Below are positions 25,500 to 35,161 of a stretch of 64,000 bases of DNA, one piece after another (position 1 is the first letter of the stretch; each line of letters opens with the position of its first letter). Location: contig CAYLTY010000002.1 in NCBI GenBank assembly GCA_964386705.1, positions 1 to 64,000 on the forward strand. The letters are read 5' to 3'. The notes beneath the pieces are model-generated. The model saw only the letters and a program-made list of their open reading frames with translations. It did not search any database and was not told where the DNA came from. The position numbers and the translations under genes are program-made. This stretch comes from AM-0621 sp964386705 (GTDB taxonomy: Bacteria; Planctomycetota; Planctomycetia; Planctomycetales; Planctomycetaceae).

Positions 25500-27158
25500 T
25501 TAGTTGGCTTTCGGTTCCGTATAAATCGGCAGGCTGATGCGAGATGGGTACTTGCTGGAGAGGTGCACGCTGTTGTTGGCCACGCGAGTTTTGCCAGGAA
25601 TGAGGTGAGGGTCGCCGGTATTGGGATTGGGCTCAAACCGGGGAGCGTTCGACGACGAAACCGCGATGCGGATCTGATGGCCTTTGTTGAAGATCAGTGA
25701 CGTGCTCCACAGGTCGACTTCCAGTTCGTAGACCTCGCCAGCAACAAGTGGTTCGTGCTTCTCATAACTTTTCCGCAGTGACGCGCGACGGATTCCGTCG
25801 GTCACAAGCAACGACTTGCCGTCGGGAAAGACGTCGCTGAGTTTCACTGTGAAATCCGTATCCGGGCAGTCTGACGAGATAAACAACGTCGCCGTGATGC
25901 GGCCCGTAACTTCGACGGGCTCGGTCAGCTTTTCGGACGTGAACAGCAGCACGTCAGGCCGCGACTCAACGGGCCGTTGATCCATCGGACCTTTGGTGAT
26001 CAGCAGGTTCTGGCCGCCGCGTGTCGGGACCGGGTTCGCCGGATCGTACTTGTAGGCCAACTTGCCGTCGGACTCAGCGGACTCTTTGGTGCTCAGGGAT
26101 CGATCCGCGTGGAGATAGTAAGAAGTGGCCTTCGCAGCGGGCGGCCAGGTATCTGCCGAACGCCAGAAGTTGCCGGGAGCGCCGGGCGTGACTGTGTCGC
26201 CCATCACGTAGTAGTTCACAGGCTTCAGAGTCTTGATGTCCGTGCCTGGCTTGCCGACCCAGTAATCAAGGATATTCATCGGCGCGGCGGAATTGATCGG
26301 CGCCTTCGCCAAGTTGGGATAGTTTACAGCCTCGTTGAAAGCGCCGTGCGCTGTGGGCGTAATGAGCAGGAAGCACTTGCCGCGAGCGTTCGGACCGCCG
26401 CGACTTTGAATCTCGGTGAAGGAATTGATCGAACCCTGAATGAAGATGTCGTACCAGCCCCCGTGAAACACGCCGGGAGCATCGACCTGGTTCGCATGAG
26501 CCTCGGCGCTCAGCTTTTTCCAGAAGTCGTCGTAGGTCGTGTGCTGCAGAAACGTCGGCAGGTTGATGTCGTCCATCTTGGTCTGCTTGAGCCAACCTTC
26601 CAGCAGTTCCTTCCGCCACACTCCGCCTTGATAAGCGGCCTGATGGTAATACTCCGAAAACGCGACGCTGACGAGTTGTCCCTTTAACGCCTCCGGCGCA
26701 TTCGGGGCTGCCATGTTCTGAGCGATACCCAATGCGGACGCGCCGTAGGTAATCACCTTGCCATTGGACCATTCCTGCTTGGCGACCCACTTCAGAGTGT
26801 CGTGTCCGTCTTGATGTTCACCGCCCAGACCATCGTTACCGAAGATGATGGCGTGATGTCCTTCCGAGGCGAACCGGCCGCGCATGTCCTGCACCACCAG
26901 CACATAGCCGAGCTTATTCACAATCCCGGCCGTGCCGCCGTTGCCCTTCTTGTTGTAGGGCGTGCGAATCAACAGCGTCGGTAACGGACCTTTGCCCTCC
27001 TCCGGCACATACACATCCGTTGCCAGCTTCACGCCGTCGCTCATGGCGACCATCTCGGGCTGAACCGCCGCCTGAGCGTGAAGCTGCCAGCTCCCGAGCG
27101 GCACCGTCAGCAACACCAACCCGACGACCAGAGATCGAAGCACGGGGGCACGACTCAT
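25500..27158 (-). CDS. Exported CocE/NonD family alpha/beta hydrolase
   Basis: The 552-residue protein begins with a signal peptide (SLVVGLVLLTVPLGSWQLHAQA). The PF02129 alpha/beta-hydrolase part shows RTPYNKK, DMRGRFASEG, and the nucleophile elbow YGASALGIAQ with the catalytic Ser, then PTAHGAFNE with a probable acid/base His. The C-terminal jelly roll (PF08530; EVTGRITATLFISSDCPDTD, HQIRIAVSSSNAPRFEPNPN) is intact. Relatives include cocaine esterase and alpha-amino-acid ester hydrolases or acylases, but the substrate here is unknown. The DUF1549/1553 gene is 43 bp upstream on the same strand. Confidence 0.92.
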   Translation of the reverse strand: MSRAPVLRSLVVGLVLLTVPLGSWQLHAQAAVQPEMVAMSDGVKLATDVYVPEEGKGPLPTLLIRTPYNKKGNGGTAGIVNKLGYVLVVQDMRGRFASEGHHAIIFGNDGLGGEHQDGHDTLKWVAKQEWSNGKVITYGASALGIAQNMAAPNAPEALKGQLVSVAFSEYYHQAAYQGGVWRKELLEGWLKQTKMDDINLPTFLQHTTYDDFWKKLSAEAHANQVDAPGVFHGGWYDIFIQGSINSFTEIQSRGGPNARGKCFLLITPTAHGAFNEAVNYPNLAKAPINSAAPMNILDYWVGKPGTDIKTLKPVNYYVMGDTVTPGAPGNFWRSADTWPPAAKATSYYLHADRSLSTKESAESDGKLAYKYDPANPVPTRGGQNLLITKGPMDQRPVESRPDVLLFTSEKLTEPVEVTGRITATLFISSDCPDTDFTVKLSDVFPDGKSLLVTDGIRRASLRKSYEKHEPLVAGEVYELEVDLWSTSLIFNKGHQIRIAVSSSNAPRFEPNPNTGDPHLIPGKTRVANNSVHLSSKYPSRISLPIYTEPKAN

Positions 27159-27201
27159 GACATCGCTCCTGAAAACAGTCGTCGAGATCTCCGCAAACCG
27201 C

Positions 27202-29745
27202 TTAATGGCGCAGCAGGAACTCGTTGGAATTCAGCAAGGCGTGCTGCAGATCATAAAAGCCGGTCTTGCGATCAGGCACCTTGGACAAGTGCGTCCTGAT
27301 CAAGTCGCGCTCACCCGAAGTCGGACGGCGGCTGAGGGTTTGCAGATAGACCAGATCCATCACTTCATCGTTGCTTTCGCTTGCCGCGAGCCACTGACTG
27401 ATCTGGCTTCGTGACGACTTGATGTTCTCCACGATGCCGCGGTTGTTAAGCAGGTGGATGATCTGGCTCAACGAAGGATCATCTTCGCGGGCACATTCGC
27501 AGGTGACATCACGCACGGGCTTCGAGAATGCTTTGAGGAACGGATGCTCAATCGTGCCTTCAGCCAGCTCGATCGCTCGCGTACCATGAGGGTAGCCGGG
27601 GAATTCTTCAGGAACTCCCGTGACGGTGCATACCGCGTCCAACAGTTGCTCGGCCGACAGCATCCGCGGAACCGCGTGCGTGAAGTACGGAGTCGCATCC
27701 GCCGCGAACTTCGACTGCTTCGCCGGCGCGCGAGCTTCCAATTGATACGTGCTCGAATTGAGAATCAACCGCAGCACCGGCTTCAGGCGATAACCACTCT
27801 TTACGAACTCCGCCGCGAGGTGATCGAGCAACTCCGGATTGGACGGCGGGTTCGTGTCCCGGAAATCGTCAACAGGTTCCACGATGCCACGTCCAAAGAG
27901 GTGATACCACAACCGATTCACAGTTGACCGCGCGAAGTACGGATTGTCTGGTCGCGTCAGCCAGCTCACCAGCCGCTCGCGACGATCATCGTCCGGAGTC
28001 AGTTCACCCGCCGGCTTATCAAAACCGGGAAGCTCAGCAGCGGGGACTCCGAAAGCAGCCGGAGCGATGTTGATGTTCTTCGTCGGATGCCGGACGTCGC
28101 CATTGCGGTCGAGGTACACAATCTCGTCGTCGACCATGAACTGCTTGCCCTTGAACTTCACGCGCGCGAAGAACGCAGCCAGTCCGTAGTAGTCGTCCTG
28201 AGTCAACGCCTCGAAAGGATGATTGTGGCACTTCGCACAACCAATGCGGACACCGAGGAAGAGCTGAGCCGTCGCTTCGGCCGCTTCATCCGGCGTGCGG
28301 GCGATACGATGGAAGTTCGCGCCAGGCTTGTTCAACGTGTTGCCGAGGCTCGTCAGAGTTTCTCTGGCGAACTCATCAAACGGGCGGTCATCGCGAAAGC
28401 GTTCGACGAGATACCGATGGAAGCTGTGCACGCCACGACGACTGATCGTCACGTCGCTACCGCGCATCAGATCGGCCCACTTCAACGCCCAGAACTGGGC
28501 GTAGTCATCACGCTCCAGCAGTTCATCAATCAACTTGGCTCGCTTCTGAGGATCGGATGAATCCAGAAACGCGCGAGCTTGAGCCGCTGTCGGCAGCGTG
28601 CCAGTGACATCGAGATACACACGCCGCAGAAAGACCTCATCACGCGTCAACTCAGCAGGCACGAGTTGCAGTTCCCGTTGCTTCGCGAAGACATGTTGAT
28701 CGACGGCATTTGCTTCCGCTGGAGCTTTGAAGGCAAACTCGGGATCTCGCTCCAGATAAGAAAGCCGCACGCCGGTGATCCGGTCCAGATATCGCACCAG
28801 GAAGGCGACTTCAGATGTCTGCTGAAACTCGACCAACCCGTCTTTGGAAATCGTCGCTGCCTCTTTCTCGTTCGTCGAGAACACAGCCAGATCGGTCACA
28901 TCGCGCACCGTGTCATTGTCGAAATGCGCCAGCGCGATCAGTTGTTGCTGAGGATGATCCTCGGCAACTCGGTGCGTACCGGGCAGCACTTCCAGACGAA
29001 CCAGCTTCGGCCCAGTCGGCGGAGCGGTAGCGGGCTTGTTGTTGTTCTTGTTCTTGTTGGCCGCAGCAGCAACAACGGTGGGAACCAGAGACGGTCGAGC
29101 ACCTTGATCAATCCACGCCCGGAGAATCTGGTACTCGGCATCCGTCTTACGAAAACGCACGCCGCCCTGATGTGGAACTTCAGCCAGGCCCTTCTTCAAA
29201 ACGAGGCTTTCGTCCGCCGAGTTGACGTTGGTGCGTCGTCCGAACTCTTCACGGGTCAGCGTCACGAAATCGAGCGCCGGATCGAAACCACGCAAACTTA
29301 GACGAAAGCCGTTCTTGCCTTGCGGAGAACCATGACACGCCCCCTGATTACATCCAGCTTTACTGAGTGCCGCGATGACATCCGTCTGAAAATCAACCGG
29401 GTCGGCGCGGGAGTAGTCCACCACCTTCACGGCAACTTTCGCCTCACCATTCAATCCCTTCCCGATGCGGCGCACGGTGATTTCTGCAGTACCATCGCCG
29501 CGTGGAATGATACGACCGCTCGACGTGACCAATGCAATGGCAGGAGTCGTGCTCTCGAAGCTGACTTCGCGCGTAATGTCGGCGACCGCGCCATCAGAGG
29601 CCTTCTCGCTGACGATCAACTGTTGCGACGAACGATGTCCGCGCAACGTTACACCAGCGGGGTCGACGGTTAGTCCGCCGGGCTCGGCCGCGGCGGCGAT
29701 CAGCGGTATCAGGAATACAATTATTGCTGGAATAATTCGCATCAT
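27202..29745 (-). CDS. Exported DUF1549/DUF1553 protein with bacterial Ig-like (BIG2-type) domain
   Basis: The 847-residue exported protein has a signal peptide (IIPAIIVFLIPLIAAAA). It continues with a BIG2-type Ig-like region (about 25-110), a cytochrome-like segment with KAGCNQGACHGS (Cys-x4-Cys-His), then a second Ig-like stretch. DUF1549 (about 350-560) contains CAKCHNHPFE, a canonical CxxCH heme-binding pattern. DUF1553 ends the protein (RSTVNRLWYHLFGRGIVEP, LLNSNEFLLRH). This architecture is typical of planctomycetes and usually partners DUF1501 proteins. Heme binding is inferred from the motifs; the role is unknown. It shares its strand with the PPC protein 121 bp upstream. Confidence 0.93.
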   Translation of the reverse strand: MMRIIPAIIVFLIPLIAAAAEPGGLTVDPAGVTLRGHRSSQQLIVSEKASDGAVADITREVSFESTTPAIALVTSSGRIIPRGDGTAEITVRRIGKGLNGEAKVAVKVVDYSRADPVDFQTDVIAALSKAGCNQGACHGSPQGKNGFRLSLRGFDPALDFVTLTREEFGRRTNVNSADESLVLKKGLAEVPHQGGVRFRKTDAEYQILRAWIDQGARPSLVPTVVAAAANKNKNNNKPATAPPTGPKLVRLEVLPGTHRVAEDHPQQQLIALAHFDNDTVRDVTDLAVFSTNEKEAATISKDGLVEFQQTSEVAFLVRYLDRITGVRLSYLERDPEFAFKAPAEANAVDQHVFAKQRELQLVPAELTRDEVFLRRVYLDVTGTLPTAAQARAFLDSSDPQKRAKLIDELLERDDYAQFWALKWADLMRGSDVTISRRGVHSFHRYLVERFRDDRPFDEFARETLTSLGNTLNKPGANFHRIARTPDEAAEATAQLFLGVRIGCAKCHNHPFEALTQDDYYGLAAFFARVKFKGKQFMVDDEIVYLDRNGDVRHPTKNINIAPAAFGVPAAELPGFDKPAGELTPDDDRRERLVSWLTRPDNPYFARSTVNRLWYHLFGRGIVEPVDDFRDTNPPSNPELLDHLAAEFVKSGYRLKPVLRLILNSSTYQLEARAPAKQSKFAADATPYFTHAVPRMLSAEQLLDAVCTVTGVPEEFPGYPHGTRAIELAEGTIEHPFLKAFSKPVRDVTCECAREDDPSLSQIIHLLNNRGIVENIKSSRSQISQWLAASESNDEVMDLVYLQTLSRRPTSGERDLIRTHLSKVPDRKTGFYDLQHALLNSNEFLLRH

Positions 29746-29800
29746 ATTATCTAGTAGTTCTTTGACAGCGCCGTCTTAAAGAAGGATTTGTCTGACGTCA

Positions 29801-29838
29801 TCCCTCACCCCCTGCCCCTCTCACCAGATGGGCGGGGG
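29801..29838. repeat. Second copy of the GC-rich dispersed repeat
   Basis: TCCCTCACCCCCTGCCCCTCTC followed by an imperfect GGGCGGGGG arm closely matches the unit at 5499-5540. It lies between the PPC gene and the DUF1549/1553 gene, both on the minus strand. Confidence 0.65.
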
Positions 29839-29866
29839 TGCATAAGATGCAGAGGGCAACTGCAAT

Positions 29867-32230
29867 CTATTTGGCAGGCTTCTTGATCTCGATGGGGATG
29901 CTCGGCAGATTGAAACTTTCTTCGTACTTGCCGACGAATCCTGCAACCTCATTCCTGACATTGTGACGCCCCGGGTTGAGTTTCGGATCCGCTTTGAATT
30001 CAACCTCGACTGAAGCTTGCCCCTTCGGAATTGTCACTGTGGCCGGAAATGTGAAGCCGGGTTGTGGGCCAAGCGTAAAGACGACGTCGCCATCGAATGT
30101 CTCAATACGATTGGCGTTCAACTTCACTTTGACGCTGCCGCCGGGCTCGGTGCTGGGCAGCTCCGGTTCAATCGTGGGTTTGAAAGCGCTTTGCACGTCC
30201 AGCGTGAACGTCCGAATCAGGTTGATTCTCTGCCCATCAATCTCCACACTGGCCGTGAGATCAACCCGGTGCTTGTTGAGCTGTGTGAGGATGCGATTGA
30301 AGAACACGCCGGAGGTTGTCAGCCGATCGACGGTGCCGGGAGTAAACCGCGCATAGACCTGGTTGCGTTCTTCTCGCTCGGAACCAATCTGCCCGCCGGT
30401 AACAGTGAAAGTAATGGGAGCGGCGAAGCCGTCGCTCCGAGTCGTCACGATCGGAAATTCTTTCGTTTGATACCGCGTCAACTTCACAAGTTGTTCGGGC
30501 AGGTCCAGAGTGAACGGCGCTGGCGGCGTCACCATGAGCGCGATCTGGCTGGTCAACGACGGCGGCAAGTGGCGTTGATCTTCACGCAGCGCATACGGAA
30601 TCAGATCCACATTCTTTAACTGCCGATCGATCATCGGCCGGGTGCGGGCAATGGGTGTCAATTCCGGACCGATCTCGACTTTGGCGGTGCCAACAACCTG
30701 CAACGTCGCAAGGCCCTGCAGTGCATCCGGCGCGGCAACAAGACGAGCAACGAACTCCGTCGCTCCCGCAGGGATCACATTCGGCTCCAGAGTGATTCCC
30801 GCAGGGCTGCCGCGCAGAGCCAACTGGATCTCACCGTTGAACTCAGTGCGAGTCACCTTCAGTGGCAGCGGCTGATAAGTCCCCTGCGGTACGGTGATGT
30901 CGGGAAACTCGGCGAGCATCTGAATCTGCGGCCCGCCCGCGCGCACGTCAACTCGATAGGCGAAATCAGTTCCGCCGTCGCGCGACACGTCCCGCACCTG
31001 CAGGCGATAGACACCAGCTTTACCCGCGTTGAAGGCGAAGCTTGCTTCATCCTGGTCAGTATCATCGACTCGACGAACTTCGCGACCATCAGCGTCGAAG
31101 ACAATCAACTCCAGATCGGCTGGAGAACCAATCGTGCGAGCGAAACCCTGAAAAGTGAGCTTCTGATCCTTCGCCAACTCGAAGGCAAACCAGTCCACAT
31201 CGCCGCGTTTGCTAAGGACTCCATTCAAGGTCGCGGGAGCCTTAGCAGCCACGATTGTAGCTGCTTCCAAGGTATCATTCGGCTCCGCTTCTACCTGGAT
31301 CGGCAGGTCGGTCACGGTGATCGGCACCCAAGTCGCAAGACCGTGAGAAACCAATCGGACTTCATGAAAGAAGCCTTCCAGTGGTCGATCCGCGGCGATC
31401 GAAACGGGCAGTTGCAAACCACTCACCTGCGGAAACATCAGCGCGGTTGTCTCACCAGCTCGAACAACTGAGGGCACGGCGACTCGCGCTTCGATGAAGT
31501 CCCCCATTCGTAATACGTAGTGCCACGTGGGATGCCCTTCATACCGGGCGTCACGCACTTCAATCGTATAATCACCGGCAGCGGTGAAGGTGTGGGCAAA
31601 GCGGCAATCGAAGAAGAGCCCTACCGAGTTATCACATTCGGCCACAATCCTGCCTGCGGAATTGCGAATTCGAAGCAGAGGATCATAGTCCTTGCCCAAC
31701 CGGTTGCCGACAACTTCAAAACCGATGCGCTGGCCTTGCTCAACATGAATGGCATAGCGGTCCACAACCGCCGGCTGGCAGGTCGAGGTAATGCAAGCGG
31801 GGAGCTTTACTGGCTGCGGAGCCGCCGGATTGATGCCCGCGTTCGCCATCGGCCGCGGCGCCGGTGCGTGATCTGGCATTCGAGTGACGGGCAGTTCATC
31901 AACCACAAACAGATGCACGTTGCTCAAGCCGCTGCGAGTCGCCAGCCGCAACCCGTACACACCCAGCGGCGCCTGGTTGCTCAATTCAACGTCGAAAGTG
32001 GCAACCCCCGCGCGGCTCTCGGCGACGGGTTTGGCCTGCAGTACTCCCGCTGGCAACGAACTCCACAGACCGACAGCGCCTTGAGTTTCGCTGCCCAGGA
32101 TTTCAACCCGGTTCACCACGCCGCGCTGCAACACGGGTGGCGAGAGGTGTTCTACAAACGCTTGAGCCAACGCCGTGCTCGACCATCCGAGCACCAAGGT
32201 CATCGCAACGAGTGAGGCGGTTCGTAGCAT
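29867..32230 (-). CDS. Exported PPC-domain (pre-peptidase C-terminal) multi-domain protein
   Basis: The 787-residue protein has a signal peptide (SLVAMTLVLGWSSTALA). It is all-beta: an N-terminal Ig-like region, then two PPC-like domains, one around residues 150-245 (ending with AGDYTIEVRDARYEG) and one around 325-430 (EAEPNDTLEAATIVA, GDVDWFAFELAKDQKL, AGVYRLQVRDVS). Several Ig/CARDB-like sandwiches follow to the C-terminus. PPC domains are typical secreted accessory or binding modules. In planctomycetes such proteins are often encoded beside DUF1549/1553 genes, as here. No catalytic motif is visible. Confidence 0.9.
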   Translation of the reverse strand: MLRTASLVAMTLVLGWSSTALAQAFVEHLSPPVLQRGVVNRVEILGSETQGAVGLWSSLPAGVLQAKPVAESRAGVATFDVELSNQAPLGVYGLRLATRSGLSNVHLFVVDELPVTRMPDHAPAPRPMANAGINPAAPQPVKLPACITSTCQPAVVDRYAIHVEQGQRIGFEVVGNRLGKDYDPLLRIRNSAGRIVAECDNSVGLFFDCRFAHTFTAAGDYTIEVRDARYEGHPTWHYVLRMGDFIEARVAVPSVVRAGETTALMFPQVSGLQLPVSIAADRPLEGFFHEVRLVSHGLATWVPITVTDLPIQVEAEPNDTLEAATIVAAKAPATLNGVLSKRGDVDWFAFELAKDQKLTFQGFARTIGSPADLELIVFDADGREVRRVDDTDQDEASFAFNAGKAGVYRLQVRDVSRDGGTDFAYRVDVRAGGPQIQMLAEFPDITVPQGTYQPLPLKVTRTEFNGEIQLALRGSPAGITLEPNVIPAGATEFVARLVAAPDALQGLATLQVVGTAKVEIGPELTPIARTRPMIDRQLKNVDLIPYALREDQRHLPPSLTSQIALMVTPPAPFTLDLPEQLVKLTRYQTKEFPIVTTRSDGFAAPITFTVTGGQIGSEREERNQVYARFTPGTVDRLTTSGVFFNRILTQLNKHRVDLTASVEIDGQRINLIRTFTLDVQSAFKPTIEPELPSTEPGGSVKVKLNANRIETFDGDVVFTLGPQPGFTFPATVTIPKGQASVEVEFKADPKLNPGRHNVRNEVAGFVGKYEESFNLPSIPIEIKKPAK

Positions 32231-32667
32231 GAGCTCTCCGCAGCGGGGGTGGGAAAGAAAGCGGAATATTCAGCAACAAACGGCGGGTAGCGGGCTAGCA
32301 GGTCGTTACTCGCAAGGTACATCCAAGCCATCCGGCTTCGCCAATACGGTCAGTCGCCAGGCAAGAACCATGCATCGTCAGCACGCGAACGGCGACAATG
32401 CGAGAACTTTCCTGCAAACTGACCGGGCCATCGGCAAGGCTGATTGGTTGAATACACTTCGCGTCGAACGCACTTCATTCGCTCTCAAGGCCAATCGAGG
32501 TACGAATTGCAGTGCAGTTCGACTCTGAAACTAACGCAGAACGCATCAAAATACAGTTCTGCAACGATCAGCACGTAGCAAATTGTGGCCGTTTTCGGCC
32601 ATTGGCCTGACCATCACGTCACCTCAAACCGGCCCAGAGAGTAATCGGGGCTTCGAGAAACTGGGCG
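32231..32667. other. Divergent intergenic region PPC gene / ECF sigma gene, with two hairpins
   Basis: This 437-bp region holds the promoters of both genes. Near the sigma gene are two inverted repeats: GCAGAAC (32536-32542) with GTTCTGC (32556-32562), and TGGCCG-TTTT-CGGCCA (32586-32601). They lie 67-132 bp before the sigma start and may be operators or leader hairpins. No ORF is credible. Confidence 0.45.
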
Positions 32668-33279
32668 ATGTCTGCAGCGAATCCAGAACTTGAACAACTG
32701 CGATCCGGCGGAGGCGAGGCGCTCGGAAGCCTGTTCTCGTTGTATTACGACCGACTGGATCGCATGGTGGACTTCCGGCTGGATGGTCGCCTGCGTGGTC
32801 GCGTGGATTCGTCCGACGTGCTGCAGGAAGCGTATCTGGTCATCTCCCGCCGCCAGGATGACTACATCGCCCGGCCGGATGTGTCGCTCTACGTGTGGAT
32901 GCGGCAAATCACACTGCAGACTCTGATCGACGTCCAGCGCCGCCATTTTGGGCAGAAGCGCGACCCCAAGCAGGAAGTCGCTCTCAGCCCCGGACAACGT
33001 GATCAGACCAGCATGTCGATCGCCGGGGCCATTTGCGCTCAGTGGAGTTCACCCAGCCGCGCCGCGATTCGCGAGGAAGAGGTCCAGCAACTCCATCAGG
33101 CGCTCGCCTCGATGGACGAAATCGATCGCGAAGTGCTCGCTCTCCGGCACTTTGAGCAGCTGACCAACACGGAAGTCGCCGAAGCTCTTGGTTTAAGCGC
33201 CACCGCTGCCAGCAATCGCTATGTGCGTGCGATGACGCGGCTGACCGAAATGATGCAGCGTCTGGCAGCCGATTCCTGA
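32668..33279 (+). CDS. ECF-type RNA polymerase sigma factor (planctomycete type)
   Basis: The 203-residue sigma-70 family factor has region 2 at about 20-95 (YYDRLDRMVDFRLD, VDSSDVLQEAYLVI, WMRQITLQTLIDVQRRH) and region 4 at about 140-198, with the helix-turn-helix LTNTEVAEALGLSATAASNRY. The longer linker and the RLDRMVDFRLD pattern match the ECF subgroups abundant in planctomycetes, which often act with Ser/Thr kinases. No anti-sigma gene adjoins it. It directs RNA polymerase to an unknown regulon. Confidence 0.93.
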   Translation: MSAANPELEQLRSGGGEALGSLFSLYYDRLDRMVDFRLDGRLRGRVDSSDVLQEAYLVISRRQDDYIARPDVSLYVWMRQITLQTLIDVQRRHFGQKRDPKQEVALSPGQRDQTSMSIAGAICAQWSSPSRAAIREEEVQQLHQALASMDEIDREVLALRHFEQLTNTEVAEALGLSATAASNRYVRAMTRLTEMMQRLAADS

Positions 33280-33302
33280 AAGACGAGCGTCACAAAAACA
33301 TA

Positions 33303-33331
33303 AGGGCAGGCGACCAGATGCCGCCTGCCCT
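33303..33331. terminator. Bidirectional terminator between sigma factor and HtrA-like gene
   Basis: AGGGCAGGCG (33303-33312) and CGCCTGCCCT (33322-33331) form a perfect 10-bp stem with a 9-nt loop. It is preceded by AAAAACA and followed by CTTCATGAATTT, and lies midway between two convergent genes. Confidence 0.8.
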
Positions 33332-33361
33332 CTTCATGAATTTCTGTCAGCAGGTTCGTTC

Positions 33362-34732
33362 TTAGCGAACGCCGTTCAGTGGCAGGTGACCCCACAGGGT
33401 TTCTTCACCTCGCAGCACGTAGAACTTGATCGGAGCAAACGTTCGCAGCTGCGGATGCTCAACAACGTAGTTCACATTTTCGAAGTTCACGGTTTCCCAA
33501 ATGTGCAGGCCAACCAGAATGTCGCCTTGTTGAATGCCATTGCTGGCGGCGGGGCTGTTGGGACGCACTTGAGAGACTCGCATACCACCGCGGTAACGCG
33601 GCCCGACGTTCGTCTTCTCGGGGTCAGGCAAGGGAGCCAATCGCACGCCGAACAGCTTCCAGAACTTGTCGTTGGAAGTGTCTTTCTCGTCGTTGTTGCC
33701 TCGTACGACGGTGGTCGTCGCAACATTGGCCGGCTTCTGATTGGACGCTGCCAACGCCAGAGTCAGCTTCTCGGTGCGATCGGCACGTCGCACAGTGACA
33801 TCAATCTTGTCACCGACTGGCCGACCGAGCAACGCACGCTCGAAGTCAGTTCCGTCGGTAATGTTGACCTCACCCACCTTCGTGATGATGTCACCTTGCT
33901 GGATACCGGCTCGAGCTGCAGGTCCATCGTTAACCGTACTGTCAACGACCAGCTTGCGAGTCGCACCGTTCTTCACGTCAGACGTCACCGTCCCGTGCCA
34001 GGTGCTGCTCAGCTTTTCATTGTTGAGCAGTTGAGCGATCACAATGCGGGCATCGTCGATTGGAATCGCGAAGCCGATGCGCTGAGCACCAGCACGAATC
34101 GCCACATTGATGCCGATGACTTCGCCATCCATGTTGATCAACGGGCCACCGCTGTTGCCCGGATTGATGCTGGCGTCGGTCTGGATCAGATTGCGATAAG
34201 ACTGCTTCTCGTTGACTTCCACATCTCGAGACAGCGCGCTGATCAACCCGCCTGTCATCGTGTTTTCGTAGCCATAGGCGTTACCAACCGCGATCACCGT
34301 TTCGCCGAGCATCAGGTCGGACGATGTTCCCAACGGCATCACCGTCAGTTGGCGAGTCGGATTGATCTTGATGATCGCCAAGTCGTGCTTGCGATCAAAA
34401 GAGACCACCTGGGCAGTATAGGACGAACCGTCGTTCGTCGTAACGCGCAGGGCATCGACGCCATCCACCACATGGTGGTTGGTCACGATGTAGCCGCGTT
34501 CGTCAATAATGATGCCCGTCCCCATCCCGTTGACCTTCTGGCCACGGTCAACGGAGAACAGTGAACCGCCATCATCAGCGCGCGTCTCGCTGTGGATATT
34601 GGCCACCGACGCTTGCACGCGTCGTATAGCCTTCACCACCGGCGTCTCACGGGGCGAGGAAGCGAACGTATGGGCGGCCGAGGCAGCAAAAAGTGCGGCG
34701 CACAAGCCAAGTCTGATTATTCGCGTCATCAT
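33362..34732 (-). CDS. HtrA/DegP-like periplasmic serine protease with two PDZ domains
   Basis: The 456-residue protein starts at the ATG pair at 34727-34732, directly before a signal peptide (IIRLGLCAALFAASAAHTFA); the upstream open frame is rejected for that reason. The trypsin-like S1C domain has all three catalytic residues: His in TNHHVVDG, Asp in HDLAII, and Ser in INPGNSGGPL. A first PDZ domain follows (about 270-345; ARAGIQQGDIITKVG). A linker of about 40 residues leads to a second PDZ-like domain (PNSPAASNGIQQGDILVGL). It probably degrades or chaperones misfolded envelope proteins. The stop converges on the sigma factor gene. Confidence 0.93.
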   Translation of the reverse strand: MMTRIIRLGLCAALFAASAAHTFASSPRETPVVKAIRRVQASVANIHSETRADDGGSLFSVDRGQKVNGMGTGIIIDERGYIVTNHHVVDGVDALRVTTNDGSSYTAQVVSFDRKHDLAIIKINPTRQLTVMPLGTSSDLMLGETVIAVGNAYGYENTMTGGLISALSRDVEVNEKQSYRNLIQTDASINPGNSGGPLINMDGEVIGINVAIRAGAQRIGFAIPIDDARIVIAQLLNNEKLSSTWHGTVTSDVKNGATRKLVVDSTVNDGPAARAGIQQGDIITKVGEVNITDGTDFERALLGRPVGDKIDVTVRRADRTEKLTLALAASNQKPANVATTTVVRGNNDEKDTSNDKFWKLFGVRLAPLPDPEKTNVGPRYRGGMRVSQVRPNSPAASNGIQQGDILVGLHIWETVNFENVNYVVEHPQLRTFAPIKFYVLRGEETLWGHLPLNGVR

Positions 34733-35161
34733 GGGGCGTGTCGTGGGCTGGCGTTGCTCGTGACTCCGACTCAGACAGGTCACTCCGTGTGTGGTCGGAT
34801 TGCGGACCGTCCATCTCCGCAGGTGGCAGAATCGACCAGTCACAAAGCGTGTCTTGAAAGCCCCCGGACTGGCTCGCACAACCCGTACGGTCAGCCGAAC
34901 TCGTCATCCCCGTTAAGCTCTGCCGGTTAGGTAAAATAGTTCCAACGCATTCGAGGACTGGCTTCAGACTGTGCTCAAGGCCAGCACGCTCGATCCCTGC
35001 GGATTGCCCCGCCGGGCGCACCCCGTGATTGAAGCGATGACCTCATTCGTCACAATCCGGCATCGACCTGACCGGCCTGCGACAAAACAGTGGCGGCGCA
35101 AAATTCCGTTAAAGGTCAGTCGGTCCTGACACAATCGTTGACGCCGGAAAAGGTTCCCCAG
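34733..35161. other. Divergent intergenic region HtrA / TPR gene
   Basis: This 429-bp region must hold the promoters of both flanking genes. I see no clear ORF, inverted repeat or RNA element; an AT-richer patch (AGGTAAAATAG, about 34929-34939) is the only promoter-like stretch noticed. Confidence 0.3.

Noticed and set aside
34733..34879. Upstream extension of the HtrA-like protein
   Set aside because: The extension would place about 50 polar residues before a clear signal peptide.
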